A DNA stretch of 64,000 nt from JAUIAI01 sp041396585 (GCA_041396585.1 JAWKYG010000021.1:1-64000), one strand, 5' to 3'. Positions 9,613 through 18,250 are shown, numbered from the stretch's first letter. Notes: generated by a model from the letters alone, not told the origin. Made by a program: numbers and translations.

Positions 9613-10871
9613 GAGACCGTTGCATAACTGGCCGAGATCCCCGACGATCATCGAATTGCATCCGTGACGATCGAGAACGACGATGACGAGCTTCTTTCTG
9701 GCTGGTGCACTGGCGCAAGTTAAAGAATCGCCCACGATGAAGCTTCACAACGTCATCGATTGGGGGCCCATCGACGCCAGACTGGTCGGTTTGTACAAGC
9801 GCGAGGCCAGTCACGGTGGCGGGCCGATTCCCTATGCGCCGCTGTCGATGCTCAAGCTGATGCTGCTCGGGCAATGGCATCACCTCTCTGATGCGCAGCT
9901 CGAGCAGGCGCTCGGTGCGGCTGGACTTCTGGTGTTCTGCGGATTCGACCTTGGCGCAGCACTGCCCGATCACACGACGATCTGCCGGTTCCGCAATCGC
10001 CTGGTCAGGGCCAAGCTCGACGAAACGATCCTGGCTGAGATCAATGATCAATTGAAGGCCAAGGGCCTGAGGGTGAACGAAGCGCGCGGAGCCATCATTG
10101 ATGCAAGCATCATCGAATCGGCGAGCCGGCCCAATCGGACCGTCGATGTCGATGACCAAGGCAAGGCCAATGTCAGCGACAGTGCCGATGCGGATGCCCG
10201 GTGGGTGAAGAAGGGCAAACGCTTTCTTTGGCTACCGCGCCTATGTGGCGGTCGACACTGAAGACGGATTCATCGAGACGACGATGACCCGCCCGGCCAA
10301 CGAATCCGAAACCAAGCAATTTAAGAAGGTGGTCCGCCGGCTCTCCGATGGCGTGATCGGGATCCTGGCCGACAAGGGGTTCGCCTCGGAAGAGAACAGG
10401 AAATATCTGAAGCGAAAGAAGCTCCATGACTTCATCCAGTTCCGAGCCCATCATCGCAAGCCGCTGGACTGGTACCAGACGGCGATGAACAAACTGATCG
10501 ACAGGTCGCATAGGTCGAGCAGTGCTTCGGAACACTGAGCGACGCTTCCACATGGGCCGAGCTCGATACACTTCGGCCGACGACGAGGTCGACCCCAGGT
10601 GAACTGGGCGGCCATTGGATTCAATCTGCTCAAGGCGCATAACAAACTGGCCAAGATGCAGATGCGCCCGGTGGCCGCATGAAAGCGAAACTGGCGCCAA
10701 TGACGGTGTTCCGAGGCGCCAGCGGCGTTGAAAATCGTGCCGGGACGCACTCGGCGACGGTTGGATCGAGGACTTCTATGCATTGACCGGGCGCGGCGAA
10801 CATACGAAAACCGCCGAGAGAATCCGGTGAGGGGTCTACCGCGAGCAAATTCTCAGTCATGCAGCGGTCTC
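9613..10871 (+). mobile_element. IS5-family insertion sequence, complete ends, inserted in the relaxase gene
   Basis: The element is 1259 bp. The left end GAGACCGTTGCATAACTG (9613-9630) and the right end, read on the minus strand from 10871, GAGACCGCTGCATGACTG, match at 16 of 18 positions. The 5-bp direct repeat AAGCC flanks it at 9608-9612 and 10872-10876. The interior carries one degenerate IS5-type transposase. The ends and duplication are seen directly. The family call comes from the transposase and the GAGACC ends. Confidence 0.88.
9683..10683 (+). pseudogene. IS5-family transposase, multiply frameshifted
   Basis: The frame opens at 9683 (MTSFFLAGALAQVKESPTMK) and contains the IS5 DDE domain pieces LSMLKLMLLGQWHHLSDAQLEQAL, LPDHTTICRFRNRL, IIDASIIES, and ADKGFASEENRKYLK in a second frame. 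Single-base shifts occur around 9915-9940 (three compensating losses), near 10230 and near 10500. The final segment NWAAIGFNLLKAHNKLAKMQM is in another frame and stops at 10683. Catalytic Asp-containing stretches remain recognisable, but no continuous product is possible as written. It could be mobilised only by a related transposase. Confidence 0.85.
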
Positions 10872-10876
10872 AAGCC

Positions 10877-12636
10877 GGTTTCGGCGGCAATGTCCTTCGC
10901 GGCGAGCGTCAGTTCCCGGTCGCGCAGCGTGCCCAGCAGGTTGCGCGCGCCAAGATCACGCGCTGCCCGCGCCGCTCGGCCAGCCCCTGTTCCGTCAGGA
11001 AGTTGGCACGCTGCTGCATTGCCTGCTTGGCCTCGCTACCAAAACCCAAATCACCCAAGCCGGAGCCGCCGCCGATCAACTGCTGGTCGAGCCAGGTGGC
11101 GCCGATGACGCGAGCTTGACGCTCAATGGGCAGGTGCGATTTTAGCTCCGGCCACGCCGCCCAGGCGCTGCGCGTCGTACTGGCGGCCACGCTCGGGCAG
11201 GTCGTCCGGCACCTTCCATAGCCCTCGGCCACGCGCTCCACGATGCCAGCCCGGCGCAGGGCTTCCAGGCGCCGGACATGGGCTGCCACGACTTCTTGCG
11301 GATCGCGGCCAGGGACAGTCTGCCCTTGCGCGATGGCAAGGTGATGGTCGGTGCGGTACAGGCCATTGCTTGCCATCGCGGCGATGGTCTTGTCCGCCGC
11401 CCGTATCTCGGCAGAGCCTTTCACCTCGACCACCGCGCCCATCGGATACTGCTCCAGTTTCGTCCTGGGCGACAGCGCGACGTAGTGCGCCTTGCCGTCG
11501 ATGCCATCGACCACGAGATAGCCCCGGTCGTACAGTTCGTCGGCCAGCCCCTTGCCCGCTACGCGGCCGATGATGGAGTGCCCATCTTCGGCCGGCTGGA
11601 ACACGGCCAGGTCGCGCTGCCTGCCGCCCATCGCACGTTGCATGGTGCGGATGATGTCGCCGCGCTCGCCCATCGCCCGCAGGGTGGACTCAGCTTCGGC
11701 GTGGACGGCACAGGTGCCAGGCTGGGTTTCCGTCGCCAAGCCCATGCGCTGAAGCCGTTGCAGTCGCCCGACCAGCAGCAGGCGCTGGCGCTGCAGCTTG
11801 GGATCATTGAAGCGTTCGATTTTCACCAATCCCTCTACCGCTTCACGCTGCAAGGTTCGATCCAGAGAAGTCCAGCGCTCCTGCTCCACCTCGCGGGCCA
11901 GAGTGCGCTGGATCTCCAGCTCGGTGCGTGGCCCGAGCCATTCGGTGGCCAGCTCCATCGCCCGCTCGCGCATCCCGCGGGTGATGTACTCCTGCGAGAT
12001 GATGAGGTCTTTGCCCGTATCGTCCTTGCCGCGCAGCACGACGTGGGTGTGCGGGTTGTCGGTGTTCCAGTGATCCACCGCCACCCAGTCCAGCCGGGTG
12101 CCCAGATCAGCCTCCATGCGCTGCATCAGGTGGCGGGTATAGGTGCGCAGGTCTTCGAGTTGGTCGGCATGCTCGGGCGAGACGATGAAGCGGAACTGGT
12201 GACGGTCGCCCCGCCCGCGTTCCTCGAAAGCTGCCGTGTCCGCCTCGTCGGTGATGGTCCCATAGGCCCGTCCCTGTTCGCCCTGGCGATCCACGCCTTC
12301 GCGCCCGATGTAACGCAGGTGCTGCACCGTCGATTTGCCGCTGGCCTGCTGCAAATACACCAGCCGAACCTTGACCGTGGCCCGGCGTGAATAGGCAGTC
12401 AAGGACTGGCCCGTGAAGCTCGCCGCCGTATGCCCGCGCCCCAGACGAGAACCAGGCGCCTTGCCGGTGGTTTTGCCCCTCACCTTGCCACCCATTCCGC
12501 GCTTGCCGCCTGTAACGCCAGCCGCCTTGCTGGTCTGACGCAGCACCTGCGCAATGAAGGTGTCGCCGCGCTGCTTCGGCTTGCCTGGCCGCACGCGGAA
12601 ACGGTCATCACCATCCGAGTTTCCGCGCTGGCTCAT
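10877..12636 (-). pseudogene. Conjugative relaxase, DUF3363 (VirD2/TraI-like) family, main part, IS-interrupted
   Basis: The relaxase nicks oriT and pilots the transferred strand. The start at 12636 (MSQRGNSDGDDRFRVRPGKP) is upstream of a basic linker. The relaxase core follows: KVRLVYLQQASGKSTVQHLRYIGREG, the metal-binding HTH in DNPHTHVVLRGKDD, and EYITRGMRERAMELATEWLG. The DUF3363 region follows (DRGYLVVDGIDGKAHYVAL). A compensated double frameshift near 11155-11220 scrambles about 25 residues (WKVPDDLPERG is readable in another frame). A further shift near 10930 breaks the frame before the IS insertion at 10871. The gene is therefore non-functional as written. Homologues sit beside traG in complete elements. 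Confidence 0.85.
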
Positions 12637-13084
12637 GATGCGCCTCCAGCCAAGCCCATCGCGCCCGAGCGGATGCGGCACACGGTGTTCCCAATGCCTG
12701 CATGGCATTTGCGCTGTTGGCGGCACGAAGCCACCCTGTGGCGCGTGCTGCCCCAAACCCATGTGCAGACTGGCTTTGCGCGCACCGTGGTGCCGCGCCC
12801 TTCAATCTTGCCTTCCGCCTTTGCCCCTCGCTGGCGCTCCGGGCAGCGGCGGCCCGGCGGCGCTGCTGCACGAGCAGCCAGCACGCCGGCGAACGCAGCG
12901 ACGGCCACAGGCCGGGCGCGTTCGAGGCAAGACACCTGCACGTTGGACGGCTGCGCCGAAGGCAGCGCGAAGTGCGGCGCGGATGCGCTCGCACTGCACG
13001 CGCGACGACACGGCGACGGCCAGCAGCACGACACGCCCGATGGCACGATGAAATGCACGGCAACGTGCAGCGAGTCGGCGGCCA
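12637..13084. other. Intergenic upstream of relaxase; possible oriT region
   Basis: About 450 bases separate traF from the relaxase start. Open frames here have low-complexity Arg/Ala composition, and I regard them as spurious. GCACC-GT-GGTGC (about 12782-12793), embedded in GCGCGC...GCGCCC, forms a small palindrome. Relaxase genes of this type usually have the origin of transfer just upstream, so this is the best place for oriT. No nic site can be identified by eye. Confidence 0.35.
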
Positions 13085-13681
13085 TCATGGGCGGGACTCC
13101 AGCCAGACCGGATGCGCGACGCCGATCACGGCGGATGCGCTGACCGGCCCGAAATACCGGCTGTCGAACGACGCCGGGTTGGTCACACTGAGCAGGAACA
13201 GTTCGCCAGCTTCAAGGCGACGGCACTGCTGCCAGGATGGCAGCGGCCGGCCCCAGCGGTCGGCGGGCAGCGCGGCGGCCGAAGGCACGCCGTCGATGCG
13301 GACGATGCGGCCAGTGATGCACACCTCCTGCGGCGCGATGGCGCCCACGCGCTTGAGCAGCGGGACGCGCGCCGGCAGGTAGCCGCGCTGCGCGGCCAGC
13401 GCGGCAGCGTCTGGCGGCAGCGTGGTCAGGACGATGCTGCCCACGGACAAGGGGCGTGGCAGCGAGCCGGGCTTACGGCCCAGCGGATCGACGCGATACC
13501 AGCCGACCGCCACGCTGTCGGACGGGTTGTAGATCAGGCGCGGCAGCGGCTGCACGAAGGACGCCCAGGCCAGCGCAGCGAGGCCGCAGGCGGACAGGCC
13601 CGCCAGTACGAGGCGAGCGCGCAAACGTGCGCGGGGCGAGCGAGGACGCGACGCGGCGCCGGCAGTCGAAACGGCGGTCAT
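13085..13681 (-). CDS. traF: TraF-type S26 family signal peptidase of a conjugative element
   Basis: This is a 198-residue membrane-anchored serine peptidase. In IncP plasmids TraF matures and cyclises the TrbC pilin. A basic N-terminus is followed by a hydrophobic anchor (LVLAGLSACGLAALAWASF, about residues 32-50). The catalytic-Ser region is NPSDSVAVGWYRVDP and the Lys region is LLKRVGAIAPQEVCITG. The start ATG at 13681 overlaps the DUF2840 stop. No pilin or other type IV secretion gene is present in the window, so its natural substrate appears to be lost. The length is typical. Confidence 0.82.
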   Translation of the reverse strand: MTAVSTAGAASRPRSPRARLRARLVLAGLSACGLAALAWASFVQPLPRLIYNPSDSVAVGWYRVDPLGRKPGSLPRPLSVGSIVLTTLPPDAAALAAQRGYLPARVPLLKRVGAIAPQEVCITGRIVRIDGVPSAAALPADRWGRPLPSWQQCRRLEAGELFLLSVTNPASFDSRYFGPVSASAVIGVAHPVWLESRP

Positions 13682-14223
13682 GGCAGTGCCCTCCCGGTCA
13701 GCCAGGCGGCGTGCCGCTCGGCGGTGTATTCGGGCAGCGGCAGACGCGCAGCGAGCCGGTTGGCGAGCGTGCGCCAGTACACGGGCGAAGCGGCGGATGG
13801 CGCGATGCCTAGCGCCTCGATGGCGTCGATGCGCCCAGCACGGCGCGCACCTGGTTCTCCCCCTCGGGCGTGCCGCAGCCGGCGCGCGCCCGGCCCCCCG
13901 CCGGGGATGCGCTGCGCCGCATCCAGCGGCGTGCAAGCCTGCATCACCATGAGCTGCCAGCGGATCGTGCCGTAGTCGTTGGCCTGCCAGCGGATGCGGC
14001 TGAACATGGCGCCCGGCAGGAACACCGCGCAGCGCCGCCAGCGGTCGAGCTGGAGCGTGCGCGCAGGTTCGCCGAAGCGCAGGTAGAGCTTGAAGCGCGG
14101 TTCGATGTAGGCCAGCGCCACGCGCGTCAGCGGCGTGCTGGCAGGCTGGCCGGAAGGTGCTGCGTGCGCAGCCGTGGCCGCGCACGCAACAGGCGCGGCG
14201 GCAGACGAAACGGATGCAGTCAT
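13678..14223 (-). CDS. DUF2840 domain protein of ICE core
   Basis: This 181-residue protein of unknown function is found between ParA and TraF in Tn4371-like elements. Conserved blocks are LTRVALAYIEPRFKLYLRFGEPARTLQLDRWRR, FSRIRWQANDYGTIRWQLMVMQAC, and the C-terminal RIDAIEALGIAPSAASPVYWRTLANRLAARLP. Residues around 105-130 (GGGPGARRLRHARGGEPGARRAG) look frame-scrambled: another frame at about 13850-13880 reads GTPEGENQVRAVL, which fits better before RIDAIEAL. This suggests paired indels. It overlaps its neighbours by ATGA on both sides, indicating a single operon with parA. Confidence 0.75.
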   Translation of the reverse strand: MTASVSSAAAPVACAATAAHAAPSGQPASTPLTRVALAYIEPRFKLYLRFGEPARTLQLDRWRRCAVFLPGAMFSRIRWQANDYGTIRWQLMVMQACTPLDAAQRIPGGGPGARRLRHARGGEPGARRAGRIDAIEALGIAPSAASPVYWRTLANRLAARLPLPEYTAERHAAWLTGRALP

Positions 14224-14504
14224 GGGGTGTTCTCCCTGCGGTGCTCTGGAAACTCCCGCTCCAGCAGGCCGCGCAGCAGGTCGGCCACGGTCACGCCCTG
14301 CGTGAAGGCCGACACCTTGATGCGCGCCCGCATCGCGGGCGTGATGTCGAGGGTCAGGCGAGCCGTGTAGAGGTCGCCCTTGCCCAGCGCATCGGCATCG
14401 CCCTGGCGAATCCACGCCTCGGCGTGCGGATTCGCGGGCGGACGCGCGCCGATGCCGACGCGCTTGGCCGTGCGTTTGCTGTTCGGTGGCGGCGTCGTTG
14501 TCAT
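14220..14504 (-). CDS. Small ribbon-helix-helix-like partition-associated protein
   Basis: The protein has 94 residues from the ATG at 14504, which overlaps the parA stop. The C-terminal half (YTARLTLDITPAMRARIKVSAFTQGVTVADLLRGLLEREFPE) has the beta-strand plus two-helix pattern of ribbon-helix-helix DNA-binding proteins. The N-terminus is basic and proline-rich (NSKRTAKRVGIGARPPANP). Such small proteins often bind a centromere-like site and stimulate the ParA ATPase, or autoregulate the operon. That role is inferred from position and fold. Confidence 0.7.
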   Translation of the reverse strand: MTTTPPPNSKRTAKRVGIGARPPANPHAEAWIRQGDADALGKGDLYTARLTLDITPAMRARIKVSAFTQGVTVADLLRGLLEREFPEHRRENTP

Positions 14505-15139
14505 GTCGTCCACCGCAATAGTTCATCGACCAGCGCAGTGATTTCGCGTGCGGCGGTGCTGTCCGGCGCCGTCTCGCGTGCAAGCCGGCCAGCGGCGACG
14601 CTGTCGGCGAACACGATGCGCTGATGCACTTCCGCGCGCAGCGCAGGAAGCGGTTGGTCGGCCAGAGCCTGGCGCGCTTCGCGCCCGATCACGGTGGTGC
14701 TGACGCGCCGATTGATGACGAAGGCCGCGCGCAGCGCAGGCCGAAAGACTTGCGCCTCGCGGATCAACGCCACCATCTCGGCGCTGGCCCACAGGTCGTA
14801 GGGGCTGGGCTGCACGGGGATCAGCACGCGCTCGGCCGCCAGCAGCGCAGAGCGCGCCAAGGCGGCGATCCTGGGCGGCCCGTCGATGACGACGTGATCG
14901 GCCCGCCTGGCGAGTTCTGGCGCTTCCTGATGCAGCGTTTCGCGTGCGAGGCCCACGGCGCTGAACAGCCGTGGCAAGCCTTGCTGGCTTCTGCGCTGTG
15001 TCCAGTCTAGCGATGAACCCTGCGGGTCGGCGTCCAGCAGAACGACGTGCTGGCCGCGCATCGCCAGCTCGCCGGCGATGTGCGTGGCGAGCGTGGTCTT
15101 GCCCACGCCGCCTTTCTGATTGAGCAGAGCAACGATCAT
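14501..15139 (-). CDS. parA: ParA-family partition ATPase
   Basis: This is a 212-residue Walker-type ATPase with the deviant Walker A KGGVGKTTLA at residues 9-18, the A' region LLDADPQGSSLDW and the Walker B VVIDGPPR. It is the short plasmid ParA type (ParA type Ib-like, also called ParF-like) without an N-terminal HTH. The ATG at 15139 (MIVALLNQ) is preferred; Met at 15154 would add five residues. It segregates the element when replicating, working with the small downstream RHH protein or with ParB at 23055. It sits next to the iteron origin and repA. Confidence 0.88.
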   Translation of the reverse strand: MIVALLNQKGGVGKTTLATHIAGELAMRGQHVVLLDADPQGSSLDWTQRRSQQGLPRLFSAVGLARETLHQEAPELARRADHVVIDGPPRIAALARSALLAAERVLIPVQPSPYDLWASAEMVALIREAQVFRPALRAAFVINRRVSTTVIGREARQALADQPLPALRAEVHQRIVFADSVAAGRLARETAPDSTAAREITALVDELLRWTT

Positions 15140-15200
15140 GGCTTGGCCCTCCATGCTGGAAAGCCGGGCTTTTGCTGCTGCCTTTCATGCCGTGTGGTGG

Positions 15201-15368
15201 TTATCCACCGTGGCGCGGCGCTTCTACTAAAAGTTAGAGAATTTAAGTTAGGGAAGTTAGAGGGACGCGAAACCCAGTGCTGGCGCGGGTTTGCGGCCGA
15301 TTTTGTTGCCTGATAGCACGAGGATTCGTTGCCTGATAGCACGACACCTCTGTTGCCTGATAGCACGA
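15201..15368. other. Putative plasmid-type replication origin (oriV) between parA and repA
   Basis: The region holds a near-consensus DnaA box TTATCCACC (15201-15209), an AT-richer stretch with AAGTTAGAG/AAGTTAGGG at 15231-15239, 15245-15253 and 15254-15262, and three iterons at 15305-15368. Further TTATCCCC-like sequence follows near 15393. Together these are the classical parts of an iteron-controlled origin adjacent to its initiator gene. Confidence 0.7.
15305..15368 (+). repeat. Three 17-bp iterons (GTTGCCTGATAGCACGA)
   Basis: Exact copies of GTTGCCTGATAGCACGA lie at 15305-15321, 15328-15344 and 15352-15368, with a period of 23 and 24 bp. They lie 25 bp beyond the 3' end of repA and upstream of parA. 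This periodicity is typical of binding sites for a Rep initiator. Confidence 0.88.
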
Positions 15369-15392
15369 GTCCATCCACAGACTCTCCCGAAG

Positions 15393-16250
15393 TTATCCCC
15401 GTGCCGTTTGCGGCACGGGCCGGAAGGTCAGCAGCGGCGAGGAAATCCCGGACGCGTGCTCGATGCCCAACAGGTAGCCCGGCAAGGCTTGCCGCGCCAC
15501 CAGCGCCCGCAGGTCGGCGGCGAAGTCGTAGTAGCGCGCCACGCTGCCCGATTTGCGGTACAGGTGCTGGAAGTCGAATTGCCAGCCGCCCGGCTGCCGC
15601 CCGCCGTGCTTGCGCACCAGGCGGTACAGCCACCGCTCGATGCCGCCCGTGAGCCGGAAATACGCCGGGTCGATGGTCAGCACCAGTGCCGCATCCAGCA
15701 CACCGCCGTAGAACCAGTCCGGCAGGATCAGCTCCAGCCCCAAGGGCGTGCCCTTGGCATCGGCCAGTTCCTTCCACTCGTTGATCCACGAGAAGCGGTG
15801 CAGCCGTCTCCCCGTGGTCTCGCGGATCGACGTGGCCACCGTGGTGGACTGCAAGCGATCCAAGGCCGCCTTGAGGCGCTGGTAGTCGCGCAGCGATGTA
15901 CCGCGCCCAATGAAGCGCAGGATCTCGTAGGGCGTGGCCTGCATCAGCCGCGACGGGCGCAAGCCCGCGTCGCGCGCTTCCACGATCTGGCTGGCGGCCC
16001 AGATCAGCACGTCCGCATCCCAGATCGTGGCGATGCCGTGCTCCTGCGTGCCCTCCACGCGGATCGTGATGCCGCTGGCATGAAAGTCGATCGGCGCTAT
16101 GCGCCGCGACTTCGCCAGCGAGAAGAACGGAAAGGCCATCAAGTCCTGGCTGTCGCGCGGCGCCATGTCGCCCGGCAAGGCGCGGAACAGATCGAGCTGT
16201 TCGCGCTCTTGCATCGGTCGCTGCCGCATGGGCAGCGCAGGGCTGGACAT
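15393..16250 (-). CDS. repA: Replication initiator protein A (RPA family)
   Basis: This 285-residue protein has the RPA-family blocks LMAFPFFSLAKSRRIAPIDF, TIWDADVLIWAASQIVEARD, RLKAALDRLQSTTVATSIRE, and WFYGGVLDAALVLTIDPAYFRLTGGIERWLYRLVRKHGG. It should bind the iterons found just past its 3' end and start replication of the excised element. The start at 16250 (MSSPALPMRQ) is chosen over the GTG at 16262; neither has a strong ribosome site. Length is near the family norm and the frame is intact. It lies between the AlpA-like HTH gene and parA. Confidence 0.85.
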   Translation of the reverse strand: MSSPALPMRQRPMQEREQLDLFRALPGDMAPRDSQDLMAFPFFSLAKSRRIAPIDFHASGITIRVEGTQEHGIATIWDADVLIWAASQIVEARDAGLRPSRLMQATPYEILRFIGRGTSLRDYQRLKAALDRLQSTTVATSIRETTGRRLHRFSWINEWKELADAKGTPLGLELILPDWFYGGVLDAALVLTIDPAYFRLTGGIERWLYRLVRKHGGRQPGGWQFDFQHLYRKSGSVARYYDFAADLRALVARQALPGYLLGIEHASGISSPLLTFRPVPQTARG

Positions 16251-16276
16251 GGCGAAGGCCACCCGCGCGCCAGTGA

Positions 16277-16567
16277 TCAGCGCGCACGGCTGTCCGCCGA
16301 ATGCTGCTCGGCGTACTCGGGATCGGACGTGCTCTCGAAGCTGCGCTCGGAAGCCCAGGCGTCGAGGTCGGCCACGGCGTACATCACGCGGCGGCCGAAC
16401 TTGCGGAACTTGGGGCCGCCACCCAGCACGCGCTGCTTCTCCAGCGTGCGCGGCGACAGCCGCAGGTAGTCGGCGGCTTCGTCGTTGGTGAGATAGCGCT
16501 GCGGTTGCGCGGCAGTGACCGGGGTAGCTGCGGGTGCGGCGGCAGGCCGCAAGGGAGCAGGACGCAT
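16277..16567 (-). CDS. AlpA/MerR-type helix-turn-helix protein (excisionase-like)
   Basis: The protein has 96 residues. The core YLTNDEAADYLRLSPRTLEKQRVLGGGPKFRKFGRRVMYAVADLDAWA is the HTH_17/AlpA fold used by excisionases and small regulators. The ATG at 16567 has GGAGG eight bases upstream. It immediately precedes repA and probably regulates it or assists excision. The alanine/proline-rich N-terminal 20 residues are probably disordered. Confidence 0.82.
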   Translation of the reverse strand: MRPAPLRPAAAPAATPVTAAQPQRYLTNDEAADYLRLSPRTLEKQRVLGGGPKFRKFGRRVMYAVADLDAWASERSFESTSDPEYAEQHSADSRAR

Positions 16568-16650
16568 GGTGAGAACCTCCATCGGTATCAGGGCTCCGGC
16601 CACACAGCGCAACCGGATGGAGGCAGTCTCAGAAAACGAAGCTCTCGTGC

Positions 16651-17400
16651 TCAGGGTCGTTTTGCGTCCTCTTCAAAACGACCCTTCTCAAGCGGCGCAA
16701 GCTGTGCTAGGCGGCGATAGCCGCCACGCATCAGCGCATCGCCGCGCCGCACCAGGCGGCGAACCTTGGAGCGCAGGCCGCCGTCGCTGTACCAACCGGC
16801 CGCGGCGTCCACGCCGAACAAGCCCTCGGCCACGTCGCGCAAGGATGCGCCCGCCAGGGTGGCGTCGAGCGCCTGCAGGGTGTGCAGCTCCAGCAGCGCC
16901 GCAGGCGGTGGCCGGGGCCGGGCCATGGGCGCAGGTGTGTCGGGTGCATGCGTGGTGCTGCGATCGCGGTGGGCGTAGGCCACGGCCATGCCGTCCTCCA
17001 GGCCAGGCGCCAGCGCGAAGCGCAGGCAATGGCCGGGGTTGCGCGCGATCAGCGCCAGGCCCTTACCGTCGTGCAGCAACTGCTTGTGGCCGGGTATGTG
17101 CCAGAAGGCGAAGGCGGTGGCATTCGGCGGCGGATCGGCATCGGGGTGGAGCTGCACCACGGCCTCATGGCCGGGCAACCAGGCCGGATGCGCGTCACGC
17201 GCATCCAGGGCCGGGTCTTCCAGCAGACGCAAGCCCCAGCGATGTGCAACATCGGGGCGGCGCGCACGGTGCAACCAGTCAAGCCGGTAATTGGGATGGC
17301 GGCGCAGGTACTCCCAGGCCAGTGCGAGCGTGTCCAGGCACAGCACGTAGAGGTAGGCGGCGGTCGGATACCAGTGCGCGAGGTGGTGCGGTTCGGCCAT
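16651..17400 (-). CDS. DUF2285 domain protein (with N-terminal DUF6499-like domain)
   Basis: This 249-residue ICE protein has an N-terminal region AHWYPTAAYLYVLCLDTLALAWEYLRRHPNYRLDW that matches the DUF6499/transcriptional regulator-like domain. The C-terminal ALQALDATLAGASLRDVAEGLFG followed by SDGGLRSKVRRLVRRGDALMRGGYRRLA is DUF2285, a possible HTH module. It is commonly found next to repA in these elements. GGGAGC before the ATG gives a fair ribosome site. The final codons (KGRFEEDAKRP) lie inside a perfect inverted repeat. The function is unproven; a regulatory role is likely. Confidence 0.78.
   Translation of the reverse strand: MAEPHHLAHWYPTAAYLYVLCLDTLALAWEYLRRHPNYRLDWLHRARRPDVAHRWGLRLLEDPALDARDAHPAWLPGHEAVVQLHPDADPPPNATAFAFWHIPGHKQLLHDGKGLALIARNPGHCLRFALAPGLEDGMAVAYAHRDRSTTHAPDTPAPMARPRPPPAALLELHTLQALDATLAGASLRDVAEGLFGVDAAAGWYSDGGLRSKVRRLVRRGDALMRGGYRRLAQLAPLEKGRFEEDAKRP
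16654..16684 (-). terminator. Perfect inverted repeat at the 3' end of the DUF2285 gene
   Basis: GGGTCGTTTTG (16654-16664) pairs with CAAAACGACCC (16674-16684) around a 9-nt loop. The stem is inside the last coding bases and abuts the stop codon. No T-run follows on the minus strand, so it may be a 3' stabilising hairpin or a weak terminator. Confidence 0.45.
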
Positions 17401-17742
17401 GACGCAAGCTCCCGTAGAGCAGGACCGCCGTCACCGGTTTCACACGCAAACGTCACCGCATCAAACTAGCATCCAATCGTGAATAAGCTGGTAGATTAGT
17501 AACTTGCGTGTCAAGACGAAAAGCATCCGATGGATTGCGTGGATCGTCTGAATGCGACGGTGGCGCGCGAGAACATGCGCGCCTCCTGCGATATCCACCG
17601 TGCCCGATGCCACGGCCGGCATCATGACCGTTTGCGTCACGATGGCACCGGTTTGGTGCAACAGTGGGGACTAAGACCTGACGGGTCTGGAGCAAGACCG
17701 AAATAGTCTCAATGCGCCCGGCTTGGCGGTGGCGCGAACGGC
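17401..17742. other. Intergenic between DUF2285 and DUF2958 genes
   Basis: There is no convincing gene here. The sequence is AT-richer around 17455-17530 (promoter-like for DUF2285 on the minus strand). A small palindrome, AGACC-N5-GGTCT, lies at 17674-17688. Nothing else is recognisable. Confidence 0.4.
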
Positions 17743-18090
17743 TCAATCGAGGACGGAACCGTTCTCCTGGGCCAGCCGCAGGTACTCAGATAACGGGCGC
17801 ACCGCCCGGAAATACAGGTCCCGCATCACGGGCTGTTTGCTCGGCCCGACGATGGATGCGAGGTCGGACAGCTTGATGCGGCCCAGCTCGGGCATGCCTA
17901 TCCCCAAGTCGATCAGGCCATGGGCCGTATCGCCGTCGGCGGGGTCGAGCGACACCAGCAGCCAGGTGGCGTGTGCGTCCGGCGTGAACAGCCGCACCAC
18001 GGGCAGCGGGTCGATGGCCCGGCCAGCGGCGCGGGCCTGGCCGTGTTCCAGCAACAGCCTGCGCTCGTCCTCGGTGATGAGCTGGTTCAT
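17743..18090 (-). CDS. DUF2958 family protein (copy 1)
   Basis: This 115-residue soluble protein has the block VVRLFTPDAHATWLLVSLDPADGDTAHGLIDLGIGMPELGRIKLSDLASI, diagnostic of DUF2958, a family carried by plasmids and ICEs with no known function. The ATG at 18090 follows GAGGGGA. A second DUF2958 protein is encoded at 25642-25986 and shares the FTPDA.ATWLL core. Upstream lies a long stem-loop (18129-18184) that would be part of its leader. Confidence 0.8.
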   Translation of the reverse strand: MNQLITEDERRLLLEHGQARAAGRAIDPLPVVRLFTPDAHATWLLVSLDPADGDTAHGLIDLGIGMPELGRIKLSDLASIVGPSKQPVMRDLYFRAVRPLSEYLRLAQENGSVLD

Positions 18091-18128
18091 GGGCGTCCCC
18101 TCATTCACACAAAAGCGCCGAAGCGTGA

Positions 18129-18184
18129 AAGCGCAAAACCGCATCGGCGGGTTTGAGGAAAGGCACGGATGCGGCTTTGCGCTT
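18129..18184 (-). ncRNA. 17-bp stem-loop in the leader of the DUF2958 gene
   Basis: AAGCGCAAAACCGCATC (18129-18145) and GATGCGGCTTTGCGCTT (18168-18184) pair at 16 of 17 positions around a 22-nt loop, ending 39 bases upstream of the DUF2958 start. A small ACGGA/TCCGT hairpin lies just upstream on the minus strand. It could be a cis-regulatory RNA leader or a DNA site for a regulator. Confidence 0.5.
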
Positions 18185-18250
18185 CTGTGAGAAGCCACAG
18201 ATACGGATTTCCGTAAAAGCACGAAAGCGGCAGGCGGGCATAGTTGAACA

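Noticed and set aside
12608..13088. Several overlapping minus-strand frames between traF and the relaxase
   Set aside because: They are Arg/Ala-rich, mutually overlapping and lack start signals; the region is treated as intergenic.
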